Assembly (NCBI RefSeq): GCF_030814815.1
Contig: NZ_JAUSVR010000007.1
Coordinates: 173,280-237,279, forward strand
Reading direction: 5' to 3'
DNA length: 64,000 nucleotides
Source of the DNA: Ancylobacter amanitiformis
Lineage (GTDB): Bacteria; Pseudomonadota; Alphaproteobacteria; Rhizobiales; Xanthobacteraceae
This document shows, one piece after another, positions 38,056 through 47,112 of the stretch. Below the pieces are notes generated by a model. The model saw only the letters and a program-made list of their open reading frames with translations, was not told where the DNA came from and did not search any database. Each line of letters opens with the position of its first letter. Position 1 is the first letter of the stretch. A program made the position numbers and the translations under genes.

Positions 38056-39714
38056 ATGTCCTTTCCGGCCACACTGATCGACCTCGCGGGATTCATCGCG
38101 TTGCTGCTGTGGGGCACCCATATGGTGCAGACCGGCGTGCAGCGCGCCTTCGGCCCCCGCCTGAAGGCCATTCTGGGGCACGCCCTGAATGGCCGGCTGC
38201 GGGCCTTTGCCGCGGGGCTGGGCGTGACCACGCTGCTCCAGAGCAGCACCGCCACCGGCCTGATGGTGACGGGCTTCGCGGCCGGCGGGCTGGTGGAGCT
38301 GGTTCCCGCGCTGGCGGTGATGCTGGGCGCCAATGTCGGCACGACACTGATCGTGCAGGTCCTGTCCTTCGACGTCGCCATGGCCGCGCCCCTCGCCATC
38401 CTGGTCGGGGTGCTGATGTTCCGCCGGGATTCCTCCTCGCAGACCCATGATCTCGGCCGTGTGCTGATCGGCCTGGGGCTGATGCTGCTCGCGCTCGGCC
38501 ATCTGCTCGACCTCATGCGCGACTATGAGGATGCCCCGAGCCTGCGGCTGCTGCTCGGGGCCATTTCGACCGCGCCGCTGCTCGACGTGCTGCTGGCCGC
38601 CGGCATCACCTGGGCGGCGCATTCCAGCGTCGCGGTGGTGCTGCTGGTCATGTCGCTGGCGGCCAATGGCGTCGTGCCGCCCAATGCGGCCTTCGCGCTG
38701 GTGCTTGGTGCCAATCTGGGCACTGCGATCAATCCGCTGCTCGAAGGGGCGGCCGGCGACGACCCGGTGGCCAGGCGCGTGCCGCTGGGCAACCTCATGA
38801 TGCGGCTGGCGGGCATTGCCGTGGCGCTTGCCGCGCTGCAGCCCATCGGCCAGCTGATGGTGACGTTCCAGCCCGACAATGCACGGGCGGTCGCCGACTT
38901 CCACACCTTCTTCAACCTCGCCGTGGCGCTTGCCTTCCTGCCGGTGCTGGGCCCGCTGGGGCGGCTCCTGGCCTTCCTTCTGCCCGCCCGCGCCGCCGCC
39001 GCCGACCCGGGCAGCCCGCTCTATCTCGATTCCGCGGCGAAGGAGATGCCGATCGTCGCGCTGGGCGGGGCGGCGCGCGAGGCGCTGCGCATTGCCGATG
39101 TGCTGGAGACGGTGCTGAGCGATGCGCGCGAAGCGCTCAGAAACGGCGACCGCCGGCTGATCGCGGAGACAAGGCGCCGCGACGACGTGATCGACCGGCT
39201 GAACATCGCCATCAAGTCCTATCTCACCTCGATCGACCCCGACGAACTCGGCCCGCACGATCACCTGCGCCTGCAGCAGGTGCTGACCTTCACCATGAAT
39301 CTGGAACAGGCGGGCGATGTGGTCGACCGTCATCTGCTGCCGCACGCCTCCAAGGGCCTCAAGCGCGGCCTGGCCTTTCCCCATGAGCGGCGGCAGGAAT
39401 TGCTGGCGCTGATGGATCGCCTGATCGGCAATCTGCGCACGGCGGCGTCTCTCTTCATGACCGAGGACCCGCGCGCGGCGCGGCTGCTGGCCGACGAGAA
39501 GGTGGCCTTCCGCGAGGCCGAGACCCGCGCGACGCTGCAGCATTTCGAGCGCCTGCGCGGCAGCCAGCTCGCCGCCGCGCAGGCCAGCGCCCTCTATCTC
39601 GATCTGCTCAGGGACATGAAGCTGATCAACAGCCATCTCGTCTCCGCCGCCGCCTATCCCGTTCTGCAGCGGAGCGGCGAATTGCTGGCCAGCCGCGTCG
39701 CCCGGGGCGACTGA
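38056..39714 (+). CDS. Na/phosphate symporter family protein with PhoU-like domain
   Basis: Two inverted transporter repeats carry the signature serine-rich turns LLQSSTATGLMVTGF and WAAHSSVAVVLLVMSL, with helices throughout residues 1-320. The C-terminal 230 residues are a soluble PhoU-like helical bundle (LETVLSDAREALRNGDRRLIAETRRRDDVIDRLNIAIKSYL). It probably imports phosphate with sodium, or exports it. With 552 residues it is full length. The ATG at 38056 opens directly before the first helix; the frame is open further upstream. Confidence 0.93.
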   Translation: MSFPATLIDLAGFIALLLWGTHMVQTGVQRAFGPRLKAILGHALNGRLRAFAAGLGVTTLLQSSTATGLMVTGFAAGGLVELVPALAVMLGANVGTTLIVQVLSFDVAMAAPLAILVGVLMFRRDSSSQTHDLGRVLIGLGLMLLALGHLLDLMRDYEDAPSLRLLLGAISTAPLLDVLLAAGITWAAHSSVAVVLLVMSLAANGVVPPNAAFALVLGANLGTAINPLLEGAAGDDPVARRVPLGNLMMRLAGIAVALAALQPIGQLMVTFQPDNARAVADFHTFFNLAVALAFLPVLGPLGRLLAFLLPARAAAADPGSPLYLDSAAKEMPIVALGGAAREALRIADVLETVLSDAREALRNGDRRLIAETRRRDDVIDRLNIAIKSYLTSIDPDELGPHDHLRLQQVLTFTMNLEQAGDVVDRHLLPHASKGLKRGLAFPHERRQELLALMDRLIGNLRTAASLFMTEDPRAARLLADEKVAFREAETRATLQHFERLRGSQLAAAQASALYLDLLRDMKLINSHLVSAAAYPVLQRSGELLASRVARGD

Positions 39715-39855
39715 GTGGAGCGGCGCGCGGCAGGGAGACTGCAAAACGGCAGGGGCGAGGGCTTTCCGCGAGAAATATCGCGCCATGTCGCGTCGATTCG
39801 CCACTTTCAGGAGAATCGCGGTATAGGATCGCGATCCATTCACCCTCGGGACCGC

Positions 39856-40101
39856 ATGATGAGCCCCCCGCCCACCCGCCGCTTCGGCGGCTCAGCCCGC
39901 GAAAATGCCGAGGCCGCATTCAAGAGCGCCACGACGAAGCCGGCAGCGGAAGCCCCTGTCGTCAGGGCCCCCGTGCTGCCGAGCGCGAAGGAAATCGTCT
40001 CCATCCGCCTCGATCGCGAGGTGCTGGAGCATTTCCAGCAGGATGGCGCCGGCTGGCAGGAGCGCATCAACACGGCACTGCGCAAGGCTGCCGGGTTGTG
40101 A
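39856..40101 (+). CDS. BrnA-like antitoxin, without an adjacent BrnT toxin
   Basis: Encodes 81 residues. The C-terminal half VLPSAKEIVSIRLDREVLEHFQQDGAGWQERINTALRKAAGL is the ribbon-helix-helix of the BrnA family, with the GWQxRINxALR ending. BrnA normally neutralises the BrnT ribonuclease and represses its own operon. No BrnT-like frame precedes it in the 140 bases after the phosphate transporter, so it may be solitary or work as a stand-alone regulator. ATG 39856 lies after CGGGA. Confidence 0.85.
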   Translation: MMSPPPTRRFGGSARENAEAAFKSATTKPAAEAPVVRAPVLPSAKEIVSIRLDREVLEHFQQDGAGWQERINTALRKAAGL

Positions 40102-40185
40102 GGGCGGACGCGTTGCCCGCCGCCCGGACGTCGTTCCCCCTCGGTTGGTCCTTGTATTCCGCTAGGCAGCACGGTTTCCAGAAAC

Positions 40186-40362
40186 ATGCATGAAAAGCTT
40201 CAGTCCCTTCGCGTCCGCCTGCTGTCGGCGCAGCGCGAACTCATCAAGGCCGCGGCCGAGGCCGGAACGATTCCCTCGGACAACATGATGCGCAAGATCG
40301 CCGACATGGAAGTCACGATCGGCGCCCTTGAGGCGATGATCGAGGACGAGAAGGCGAACTGA
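40186..40362 (+). CDS. small coiled-coil protein, 58 residues
   Basis: The frame from ATG 40186 encodes MHEKLQSLRVRLLSAQREL, then IKAAAEAGTIPSDNMMRKIADME and VTIGALEAMIEDEKAN, two amphipathic helices with regular leucine spacing around a short IPSD turn. It lies 84 bases after the brnA-like gene on the same strand and uses GC-rich third codon positions as genuine host genes do. No family recognised; a helical hairpin is predicted. Confidence 0.6.
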   Translation: MHEKLQSLRVRLLSAQRELIKAAAEAGTIPSDNMMRKIADMEVTIGALEAMIEDEKAN

Positions 40363-40752
40363 GGCCGGCGGGAGCCGGGCATTGCGTTCCTGCGGCCGGC
40401 ACCCCCGCGCCGCGGGCCCCCCCCATCCGCCTCGTCCGATGCGCAGCCTTGTCCAGCGTGATCGCGCGACTGGATCCCGCTCCGGAGGCGTCGAGTCTCC
40501 TGCCGCCGAGCGGGCGTCGGGGGGCGGAAGACGCCTGTCATCGTGCCATCGCCGATCCGCGCCCCCGGGCTTCTGCCGGCGATCCGTCGCGGCTGGGCAC
40601 ATGATCCACGTGCTGCCGGGCGGCGCCTCTCGCTTCGGCGCGCGGCGATCCGCATGCGGCTGCGCGGCCGGCCGGGGATGGACGCCCCGCCGAGCCGGCC
40701 GAGCGACTGACGGCCGGGCAGGCCTGTCCCTCGGCCCCAGGGCGCCGGCTTC
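40363..40752. other. about 390-bp interval with no recognised gene
   Basis: GC-rich sequence with overlapping open frames in several directions. None has a recognisable domain, balanced composition or a good ribosome site. I see no repeat or terminator of note. Confidence 0.5.
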
Positions 40753-41397
40753 CTAGAGCAGACCGAGCCCGCCGAGGAAGGTTTCCAGCCGAGAGGCATG
40801 GGTGAAGTGGTGGGCGCGCAGGCCGGCGGCGCGGGCGCCGTCCACGTTTGTCGCCTTGTCGTCGATCATCACCGCCGCGGCCGGGTCGACGCCGTGCAGG
40901 GCGGCGAGGCGCCGGTAGATCGCCGGGTCCGGCTTCTTGGTGTCGAATTCGGCGGCGACATGCATGGAGGGGCCGAACAGCGCGCGCAACTCCGGCACCA
41001 GCGCGTCGAAGTGCTCCTTCATGATGAAGCCGTTATTGGTCAGGAGCGCGATCGGCACGCGTGCGCCCACCCGGGCGGCGAGGGCGACCACGGCCGGATC
41101 CAGCGTCATGGCGAGCCGGCGGGTGTCATGCCATTCGCGGCGGCCGAACGGCGCGCCGAGGGCGGCGGCGACGGCGTCGAGATAGCCATCGGCGGAAAGC
41201 CGCCCGGCATCGGAGGCATCCTCGATGCCGCTGGTCCAGATGCGCCGCTCGATCTCGTCATGCGGCAGCCCGGCGAGCCGGCCGATGGCCGCGCGGCGGG
41301 CCTCGACATCATAGCGCAGCAGCACGTCGTCCATGTCGAACACGACGAGACGCACGTCCGGGCCGGGGGAGGGCGAGGCTTCGTCCGGTGTGGTCAT
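40753..41397 (-). CDS. HAD-superfamily hydrolase
   Basis: Phosphatase-type fold with motif I VVFDMDDVLLRYD (nucleophile and acid/base aspartates), motif II in PIALLTNNGF, a lysine in FDTKKPDPAIYRRL and motif IV MIDDKATNVDGARAAG. The length of 214 residues and an alpha-helical cap after motif I place it with beta-phosphoglucomutase/haloacid-dehalogenase-like enzymes. ATG 41397 has GAGGAG six bases upstream. The substrate is unknown. It lies 10 bases downstream of the IalB-like gene and is probably co-transcribed. Confidence 0.92.
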   Translation of the reverse strand: MTTPDEASPSPGPDVRLVVFDMDDVLLRYDVEARRAAIGRLAGLPHDEIERRIWTSGIEDASDAGRLSADGYLDAVAAALGAPFGRREWHDTRRLAMTLDPAVVALAARVGARVPIALLTNNGFIMKEHFDALVPELRALFGPSMHVAAEFDTKKPDPAIYRRLAALHGVDPAAAVMIDDKATNVDGARAAGLRAHHFTHASRLETFLGGLGLL

Positions 41398-41407
41398 GCG
41401 CACCTCC

Positions 41408-41926
41408 TCACGGCAGCGCGTCGAACCCTTCGCCGAATCCCTTGAGGCTGAGCGGAATGCCGATGCCTTCCTCGGGTGTCTGGAACACGATGAAGGTGGC
41501 GCTCTGGCCGCTGCGCAGCTGGCTGACCAGCTTGTCGTCCATCACCACCTCGGCGACGCAGCCATTGGGCACGCAGCGCACGAAGCCGGCGCGGCCGACA
41601 TCGGCATTGTCGATCTTCAGGCCGAGGCCCGAGGGCAGCAGCACGCCGAGCGGGGCGAGCACGCGCAGCAGGCGGCTCTGCTGGTCGGCCGTCTTCAGCA
41701 CGATGACGGTGAGCCCCACATTGGGCCGGTCCTCGGCCTGCACGCTTTGCAGCAGAACGCACTGCTCGGATTGCGCGCCCGGTGGCGTGTCACAGCGGAC
41801 CTGCCACTCGCCATGGACCGAACGGACCACGCCCTGGGCCTGCGCCCCGTTCGCGGATGCCGCGGTGAACGCGAGAACCGCGAAAGCTGCCAAAAAAGCC
41901 GAACGGAGGGCCGCGAAGCCGCGCAT
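41408..41926 (-). CDS. exported IalB-family protein
   Basis: Invasion-associated locus B family, 172 residues. A signal peptide is obvious (LRSAFLAAFAVLAFTAASANGAQA). The mature domain includes HGEWQVRCDTPPGAQSEQCVLLQSV, CVPNGCVAEVVMDDKLVSQL and FQTPEEGIGIPLSLKGFGEGFDALP, matching the family in order; the two pairs of cysteines probably form disulfides. The first described members affect erythrocyte invasion in Bartonella, but the family is common in free-living Alphaproteobacteria and its general role is unclear. Confidence 0.9.
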   Translation of the reverse strand: MRGFAALRSAFLAAFAVLAFTAASANGAQAQGVVRSVHGEWQVRCDTPPGAQSEQCVLLQSVQAEDRPNVGLTVIVLKTADQQSRLLRVLAPLGVLLPSGLGLKIDNADVGRAGFVRCVPNGCVAEVVMDDKLVSQLRSGQSATFIVFQTPEEGIGIPLSLKGFGEGFDALP

Positions 41927-42164
41927 GGGCTGTCTCCAGATAATGTGCACGAGGAGTCTTCTAAAGAAACGCCGCTGCGGGACAAGGCGAATCATGCCGT
42001 CACTGCGCTCGTGTGCGGACAAAGGGTGTCCCGCGTACAACGCCCGAGGCCGATGTCAAGAATGGGGCGGGGGCTCCCGAGCAAGTAGAACGGTTCCAGG
42101 CACCCGACGTCATGTCGCAGGACCCGGACCCCCTCGGTGCGTTGCTCAGGTGTCCTTTTTGTGT

Positions 42165-42178
42165 TTGATGAAGATCAA
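42165..42178. promoter_or_regulatory. FNR/FixK-type box upstream of coxB
   Basis: TTGATGAAGATCAA, a perfect TTGAT-N4-ATCAA palindrome (extended to TTTGAT...ATCAAA), 111 bases before the coxB start. FixK, FNR and related Crp-family proteins bind this pattern and link expression to oxygen. The rest of 41927-42289 shows no gene. Confidence 0.75.
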
Positions 42179-42289
42179 ATGCTTCCGGTCTGCCGGGCGT
42201 CTGGGCGGGGCCCTGCGCCCAGTCAGCGTCGGGCGACCCGGCTGGGCCGGGCCACCTGGCGGCGCGGAAACCGGAGGTCTGGGGAGTTG

Positions 42290-43210
42290 ATGGGAGTGAA
42301 GATCGCGATGACGTCGTGGATCCGCAGCGCTGCGCGTAACGCCGCCGGCTTCTTCATGGGGATTGTCGGCGGGGCCGTCGGTGTCCTGGCATTGGCCATG
42401 GCGGGCGCCGGTGTCGCCGCGGCCGGGACGGGCCAGCCGTCGCCGTGGCAGATCAATCTCCAGGGAGCGGCCTCGCCGGTCATGGAGAGCATTCATTCGT
42501 TCCATGATTTCCTCTTGGTCATCATCATCGGCGTGGTGCTGCTGGTGCTGGCTCTGCTGATCGTCGTGGCGTTGAAGTTCAACGAGAAGGCCAATCCGGT
42601 ACCTTCCCGCACCACCCACAACACGTTGATCGAGGTGGCCTGGACCGTGGTCCCGGTGCTCATCCTCGTGGCGATCGCCATTCCCTCCTTCCGGCTGCTG
42701 TTCCTCGAACTCGACCTGCCCAAGGCCGACCTCACCGTGAAGGTCACGGGGCACCAGTGGTACTGGTCCTACGAATATCCCGACAATGGCCCGTTCAGCT
42801 TCGACAGCCTGATGGTGGCGACCGAGGATCTGAAGCCCGGTCAGCCGCGCCTGCTCGCGGTCGACAACGAGGTGGTGGTCCCCGTCAACAAGATCGTCCG
42901 CATCCAGGTGACGGCAGCCGACGTGATCCATTCCTTCGCCCTGCCGTCCTTCGGCGTGAAGATCGACGCCCTGCCGGGCCGGCTCAACGAGAGCTGGTTC
43001 CAGGCGACGAAGGAGGGCGTATATTATGGTCAGTGCTCGGAACTGTGCGGCAAGGACCATGCCTTCATGCCGATCTCCATCCGCGTGGTGAGCGAGAGCG
43101 AATTCGCCGCATGGGTCTCGGAAGCCAAGCAGAAATTCGCCGCGGCCGACCTGCCGACGCGGGTCGCCCAGGGCGAGCCGACGGCCGAGGTGATCGCGGC
43201 CGCGCCCTGA
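42290..43210 (+). CDS. coxB: cytochrome c oxidase subunit II
   Basis: CuA-bearing subunit that takes electrons from cytochrome c. After a signal/anchor (FFMGIVGGAVGVLALAMAGAGVAAA) come two helices (FHDFLLVIIIGVVLLVLALLIVVAL and IEVAWTVVPVLILVAIAIPSF). The periplasmic cupredoxin domain shows GHQWYWSYEYPD and the CuA ligands in YYGQCSELCGKDHAFMPI with the earlier ADVIHSF His. ATG 42290 has GGGGAG four bases upstream; ATG 42308 also has a possible ribosome site. It opens the cox operon. Confidence 0.97.
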   Translation: MGVKIAMTSWIRSAARNAAGFFMGIVGGAVGVLALAMAGAGVAAAGTGQPSPWQINLQGAASPVMESIHSFHDFLLVIIIGVVLLVLALLIVVALKFNEKANPVPSRTTHNTLIEVAWTVVPVLILVAIAIPSFRLLFLELDLPKADLTVKVTGHQWYWSYEYPDNGPFSFDSLMVATEDLKPGQPRLLAVDNEVVVPVNKIVRIQVTAADVIHSFALPSFGVKIDALPGRLNESWFQATKEGVYYGQCSELCGKDHAFMPISIRVVSESEFAAWVSEAKQKFAAADLPTRVAQGEPTAEVIAAAP

Positions 43211-43297
43211 GCGCGTCCGCCAATACCCGGGTTTAGAAATACAAGACCAAGCGCGTACGAGACGAAACACGCCAGCGCGTGAATGAGGGACGGTTCA

Positions 43298-44890
43298 ATG
43301 GCATATGCAGCCGGGCACACGGGCGATCCGACGGGTTGGAAGCGCTGGGTCTATTCGACCAACAACAAGGACATCGGCGTGATGTACCTGATCTTCGCCA
43401 TCGTGGCGGGGATCGTGGGCGGCATCCTCTCCATCGGCATCCGCATGGAGCTGCAGCAGCCGGGGATGCAGATCTTCTCGGATCCGCAGACCTTCAACGT
43501 CTTCACCACCGGCCACGGCCTGATCATGATCTTCTTCATGGTCATGCCGGCGATGATCGGCGGCTACGGCAACTATTTCGTGCCGCTGATGATCGGCGCG
43601 CCGGACACCGCCTTCCCGCGCATCAACAATGTCGCCTTCTGGCTGCTGCCGCCGTCCTTCGCGCTCGCCATCCTCTCGCTTTTCGTCGAGGGCGCCGCGG
43701 GCTCCACCGGCTTTGGCGGCGGCTGGACGATCTATCCCCCGCTCTCCTCCAAGCTCGGCCATCCCGGCCCGGCAATGGACCTGCTGATCCTCGCGCTGCA
43801 CCTGTCGGGCGCCTCCTCGATCCTGGGCGCGATCAACCTGATCACCACGATCCTGAACATGCGTGCCCCGGGCATGACGCTGCACAAGATGCCGCTCTTC
43901 GCCTGGTCCCAGCTGGTCACCGCCTTCCTGCTGCTGCTGTCGCTCCCCGTTCTGGCGGGCGCCATCACCATGCTGCTGACGGACCGCAATTTCGGCACCA
44001 CCTTCTTCGATCCGGCCGGCGGCGGTGATCCGATCCTGTTCCAGCACCTGTTCTGGTTCTTCGGTCATCCCGAAGTGTACATCCTCATCCTGCCCGGCTT
44101 CGGCATCATCTCGCACATCGTCTCGACCTTCTCGAAGAAGCCGATCTTCGGCTATCTCGGCATGGCCTACGCGATGGTGGCGATCGGCGTGGTCGGCTTC
44201 GTGGTGTGGGCGCACCACATGTACACGGTCGGCCTCTCGTCCTCGACGCAGGCCTATTTCGTCGCCGCGACCATGATCATCGCCATTCCCACGGGCATCA
44301 AGATCTTCTCCTGGATCGCGACCATGTGGGGTGGCTCGATCTCGTTCAGGACGCCGATGCTGTGGTCGATCGGCTTCATCTTCCTGTTCACGGTCGGCGG
44401 TGTCACCGGCGTGGTGCTGTCCAATGCCGGCGTCGACCGCTCGCTGCACGATACCTATTACGTGGTGGCGCATTTCCACTACGTGCTGTCGCTCGGCGCC
44501 GTGTTCGCCATCTTCGCCGGCTGGTACTACTGGGCGCCGAAAATGTTCGGCTACATGTACTCCGAGACCATCGGCAAGATTCACTTCTGGCTGACCTTCG
44601 TCGGCGTGAACCTGGTGTTCTTCCCGCAGCACTTCCTCGGCCTCGCCGGCATGCCGCGCCGCTATGCGGACTATCCCGACGCGTTCGCCGGCTGGAACCT
44701 GATCTCCTCGATCGGCTCCTACATTTCCGGCTTCGCCGTGCTGGTGTTCCTGTTCGGCATATGGCGCATGTTCGCCGCCAAGGTGCCGGCCGGTGCCAAT
44801 CCCTGGGGCGAGGGCGCGACCACGCTGGAATGGACCCTGTCTTCGCCGCCGCCCTTCCACCATTTCGATGTGCTGCCGAAGATCAAGTGA
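43298..44890 (+). CDS. coxA: cytochrome c oxidase subunit I
   Basis: Catalytic haem-copper subunit with 12 helices, 530 residues. Haem a ligand His is in [16 protein letters not shown]. CuB ligands are in [18 protein letters not shown] and [12 protein letters not shown], and the second haem ligands are in [16 protein letters not shown]. The active-site Tyr follows HPEV as usual (PEVYIL), which marks an A-type aa3 oxidase. ATG 43298 follows GAGGGA. Confidence 0.98.
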   Translation: MAYAAGHTGDPTGWKRWVYSTNNKDIGVMYLIFAIVAGIVGGILSIGIRMELQQPGMQIFSDPQTFNVFTTGHGLIMIFFMVMPAMIGGYGNYFVPLMIGAPDTAFPRINNVAFWLLPPSFALAILSLFVEGAAGSTGFGGGWTIYPPLSSKLGHPGPAMDLLILALHLSGASSILGAINLITTILNMRAPGMTLHKMPLFAWSQLVTAFLLLLSLPVLAGAITMLLTDRNFGTTFFDPAGGGDPILFQHLFWFFGHPEVYILILPGFGIISHIVSTFSKKPIFGYLGMAYAMVAIGVVGFVVWAHHMYTVGLSSSTQAYFVAATMIIAIPTGIKIFSWIATMWGGSISFRTPMLWSIGFIFLFTVGGVTGVVLSNAGVDRSLHDTYYVVAHFHYVLSLGAVFAIFAGWYYWAPKMFGYMYSETIGKIHFWLTFVGVNLVFFPQHFLGLAGMPRRYADYPDAFAGWNLISSIGSYISGFAVLVFLFGIWRMFAAKVPAGANPWGEGATTLEWTLSSPPPFHHFDVLPKIK

Positions 44891-45043
44891 TCGGGCGCCT
44901 GGCCTGAAATTCCCGACGCGGCTCCTGCCGCGCCGGGCGTGCCTGAAGCTGCGGGGCGATCGTCCGCCCCCGCACGGTTCCGTCGATGTTTCCGGCGGAC
45001 CGCCGAACAGGAGCGTCGCCCCGGACGGCGCCGGAGTGAGTGA

Positions 45044-46021
45044 ATGACCGACCTAGCCTCGCGCGATTACGACATGCCCCGCCAGGAAGCGCTCAACGCG
45101 GCGCTCCACGGGGCGCGGGCGGTCGATGGGCTGCATCACGGCTCGGTGGCCGACTACCTCGCGCTGCTGAAGCCGCGGGTAATGTCGCTCGTCATCTTCA
45201 CGGCGCTGGTCGGCATCGTGCGGGCGCCGGGCGCGGTGCATCCGGTCATCGCCTTCACGGCCCTGCTGTGCATCGCCATCGGCGCCGGCGCCTCCGGCGC
45301 GCTCAACATGTGGTGGGATGCCGATATCGACGCGGTGATGAGCCGCACGCGGCGCCGGCCGGTCCCCGCGGGCCGCATCGCGCCGGGCGAGGCGCTGGCC
45401 TTCGGCATGACGCTGTCGATCGGCGCGGTTCTGGTGCTTGGCCTGCTGGTCAACGAATTGTCGGCGGCGCTGCTGGCTTTCACCATCTTCTTCTACGTCG
45501 TCATCTATACGATGTGGCTGAAGCGCTGGACGCCGCAGAACATCGTCATCGGCGGTGCGGCCGGCGCCTTCCCGCCCATGGTCGGCTGGGCCGCGGCGTC
45601 CGGCGGCATCGGGCTGGAGAGCGTGCTGCTCTTCCTCATCATCTTCTTCTGGACCCCGCCGCATTTCTGGGCGCTGGCGCTTTACAAGTCGGGCGACTAC
45701 GAGCGCGCGGGCGTGCCCATGCTCCCCGTGGTCGCCGGTCCTTCCGAGACGCGGCGGCAGATCCTGCTGTACACGCTGGTTCTCGTGCCGCTGGCCATGT
45801 CGCCCTTCTTCCTCGGCATGGCGGGGCTCGGCTATGGCATCGTCTCCGGCATCGCCGGCGCGGGCATGCTGCTGCTGGCGGCGCGGGTCTATCGCCGGCG
45901 CGAGGGTTCGCCCGCCGAGAAGGCTGCCCGGCAGTTGTTCGGCTTTTCCATTATCTACCTGTTCCTGCTCTTCGCCGTCCTCCTCGTCGAGGCGGTGGTG
46001 CCGTTCGGGTCCGGGCTTTGA
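45044..46021 (+). CDS. ctaB: protohaem IX farnesyltransferase (haem O synthase)
   Basis: UbiA-family prenyltransferase that adds the farnesyl tail to haem b. It has the first aspartate-rich motif [24 protein letters not shown] near residues 88-110 and a second in the loop near [29 protein letters not shown]. About nine membrane helices are seen. The length of 325 residues fits. Its position between coxA and ctaG is the usual alphaproteobacterial order. Confidence 0.96.
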   Translation: MTDLASRDYDMPRQEALNAALHGARAVDGLHHGSVADYLALLKPRVMSLVIFTALVGIVRAPGAVHPVIAFTALLCIAIGAGASGALNMWWDADIDAVMSRTRRRPVPAGRIAPGEALAFGMTLSIGAVLVLGLLVNELSAALLAFTIFFYVVIYTMWLKRWTPQNIVIGGAAGAFPPMVGWAAASGGIGLESVLLFLIIFFWTPPHFWALALYKSGDYERAGVPMLPVVAGPSETRRQILLYTLVLVPLAMSPFFLGMAGLGYGIVSGIAGAGMLLLAARVYRRREGSPAEKAARQLFGFSIIYLFLLFAVLLVEAVVPFGSGL

Positions 46022-46036
46022 GCAGCGGTGATCGTG

Positions 46037-46351
46037 ATGGCGCGTAAGAGCAAGGGCTATGGCCCCCGCAGCAAGACCCGGCCGGCGGAGCGCGGAGCGA
46101 CCCCGGCGGGCGCCGCGGCGGCCGGTGGTGCGGGTCGCAAGATGGCGGGCCGCACGATTGCTGGCCGCTCGGCGACTGGCCGCGAGGTTTCGGGTAGCGC
46201 GATCGACGGGGTGGTGCTGACGCGCGAACAGCAGCGGCGCCAGCGTCAGCGCTCCATCGCCATCGCGCTGGTACTCGCCGCGCTATGTGTTCTGTTCTAT
46301 GTCGTGACCGTCGTGAAGCTCGGCCCCGCCGTGCTGGTCCGGCCGTTGTGA
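46037..46351 (+). CDS. CoxF-like small protein of the cox operon
   Basis: About 104 residues: an Arg/Ala/Gly-rich, basic N-terminus (MARKSKGYGPRSKTRPAERGATPAGAAAAGG) and one C-terminal membrane helix (SIAIALVLAALCVLFYVVTVVKLGP). Small proteins of this layout sit between ctaB and ctaG in many Rhizobiales and are annotated CoxF/CtaF-like. The cytoplasmic basic region might bind haem synthase or ribosomes (inference). The GTG nine bases upstream is an alternative start. Confidence 0.8.
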   Translation: MARKSKGYGPRSKTRPAERGATPAGAAAAGGAGRKMAGRTIAGRSATGREVSGSAIDGVVLTREQQRRQRQRSIAIALVLAALCVLFYVVTVVKLGPAVLVRPL

Positions 46352-46358
46352 GGCGCCC

Positions 46359-47003
46359 ATGACGATGGAATCGCCCCCCAATTCTCCCGCCTCCGCCCCG
46401 GGCGGGCGCACGATGCGGCCGGTGCCGCGCTGGCGGCAAAATGCGGTGTTCATCGCCTGCGTCGTCTTCGTGGCGGCGATGGCCGGCGCGTCCTACGCCG
46501 CGGTGCCGCTCTACCAGATGTTCTGCCAGATCACCGGCTTCGGCGGCGCCACCAAGGTGGCGACGGCTGCCCCCGAAAGGGCGCTCGAGCGCGTGATCGA
46601 GGTCCGTTTCGACGCCAATGTGGCGCCCGGCCTCAACTGGAGCTTCGAGCCGGAAGTGCGCTCCATGCAGCTGCGCATCGGCGAGACCAAGATCGCCTAT
46701 TACCGGGTCCGCAATCGCGGCGCCGAACCGGCCACCGCGGCGGCGACCTATAATGTGACGCCGGCGCAGTCGGGCTATTATTTCGCGAAAATGCAGTGCT
46801 TCTGTTTCACCGACCAGACGCTGCAGCCGGGCGAGACGCTGGATATGCCGGTGGTCTTCTTCGTCGATCCCGCCCTGGCGGAGGATCCGGAGATGGCGCA
46901 CCTCAAGACCATCACCCTGTCCTATACCTTCTTCCCCAAGGCGACCCCGGTGGCGGCCGGCAAGCCGGCGGGCGGAGCGGAGGCGGGCAGGACACCGCTT
47001 TAG
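46359..47003 (+). CDS. ctaG: cytochrome c oxidase assembly protein CtaG/Cox11
   Basis: Inserts copper into the CuB site of subunit I. The N-terminal anchor (NAVFIACVVFVAAMAGASYAAVPLYQMFCQITGFGGAT) carries the first cysteine. The periplasmic Ig-like domain contains the copper motif KMQCFCFTDQTLQPGETLDMPVVFFVDP. It is 214 residues long. The gene starts seven bases after the CoxF-like gene, consistent with co-translation. Confidence 0.96.
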   Translation: MTMESPPNSPASAPGGRTMRPVPRWRQNAVFIACVVFVAAMAGASYAAVPLYQMFCQITGFGGATKVATAAPERALERVIEVRFDANVAPGLNWSFEPEVRSMQLRIGETKIAYYRVRNRGAEPATAAATYNVTPAQSGYYFAKMQCFCFTDQTLQPGETLDMPVVFFVDPALAEDPEMAHLKTITLSYTFFPKATPVAAGKPAGGAEAGRTPL

Positions 47004-47112
47004 TTTTAGCAAGGCCAGCGCTTTGGCGGGCCCCCTGTGAACGGCAGAACGCCACATTGCGGCCACATCGTTGGCACGCTAGAAAAACGTGACGGAACGG
47101 AGAGCGCGACCC

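Noticed and set aside
40382..40756. Plus-strand frame of 124 codons
   Set aside because: Arg/Gly/Ser-rich with no domain or ribosome site, overlapping the 3' end of the HAD gene.
43295..44863. Minus-strand open frame of 522 codons opposite coxA
   Set aside because: Very rich in His, Glu, Arg and Gly with no domain; the coxA strand carries all haem and copper ligands.
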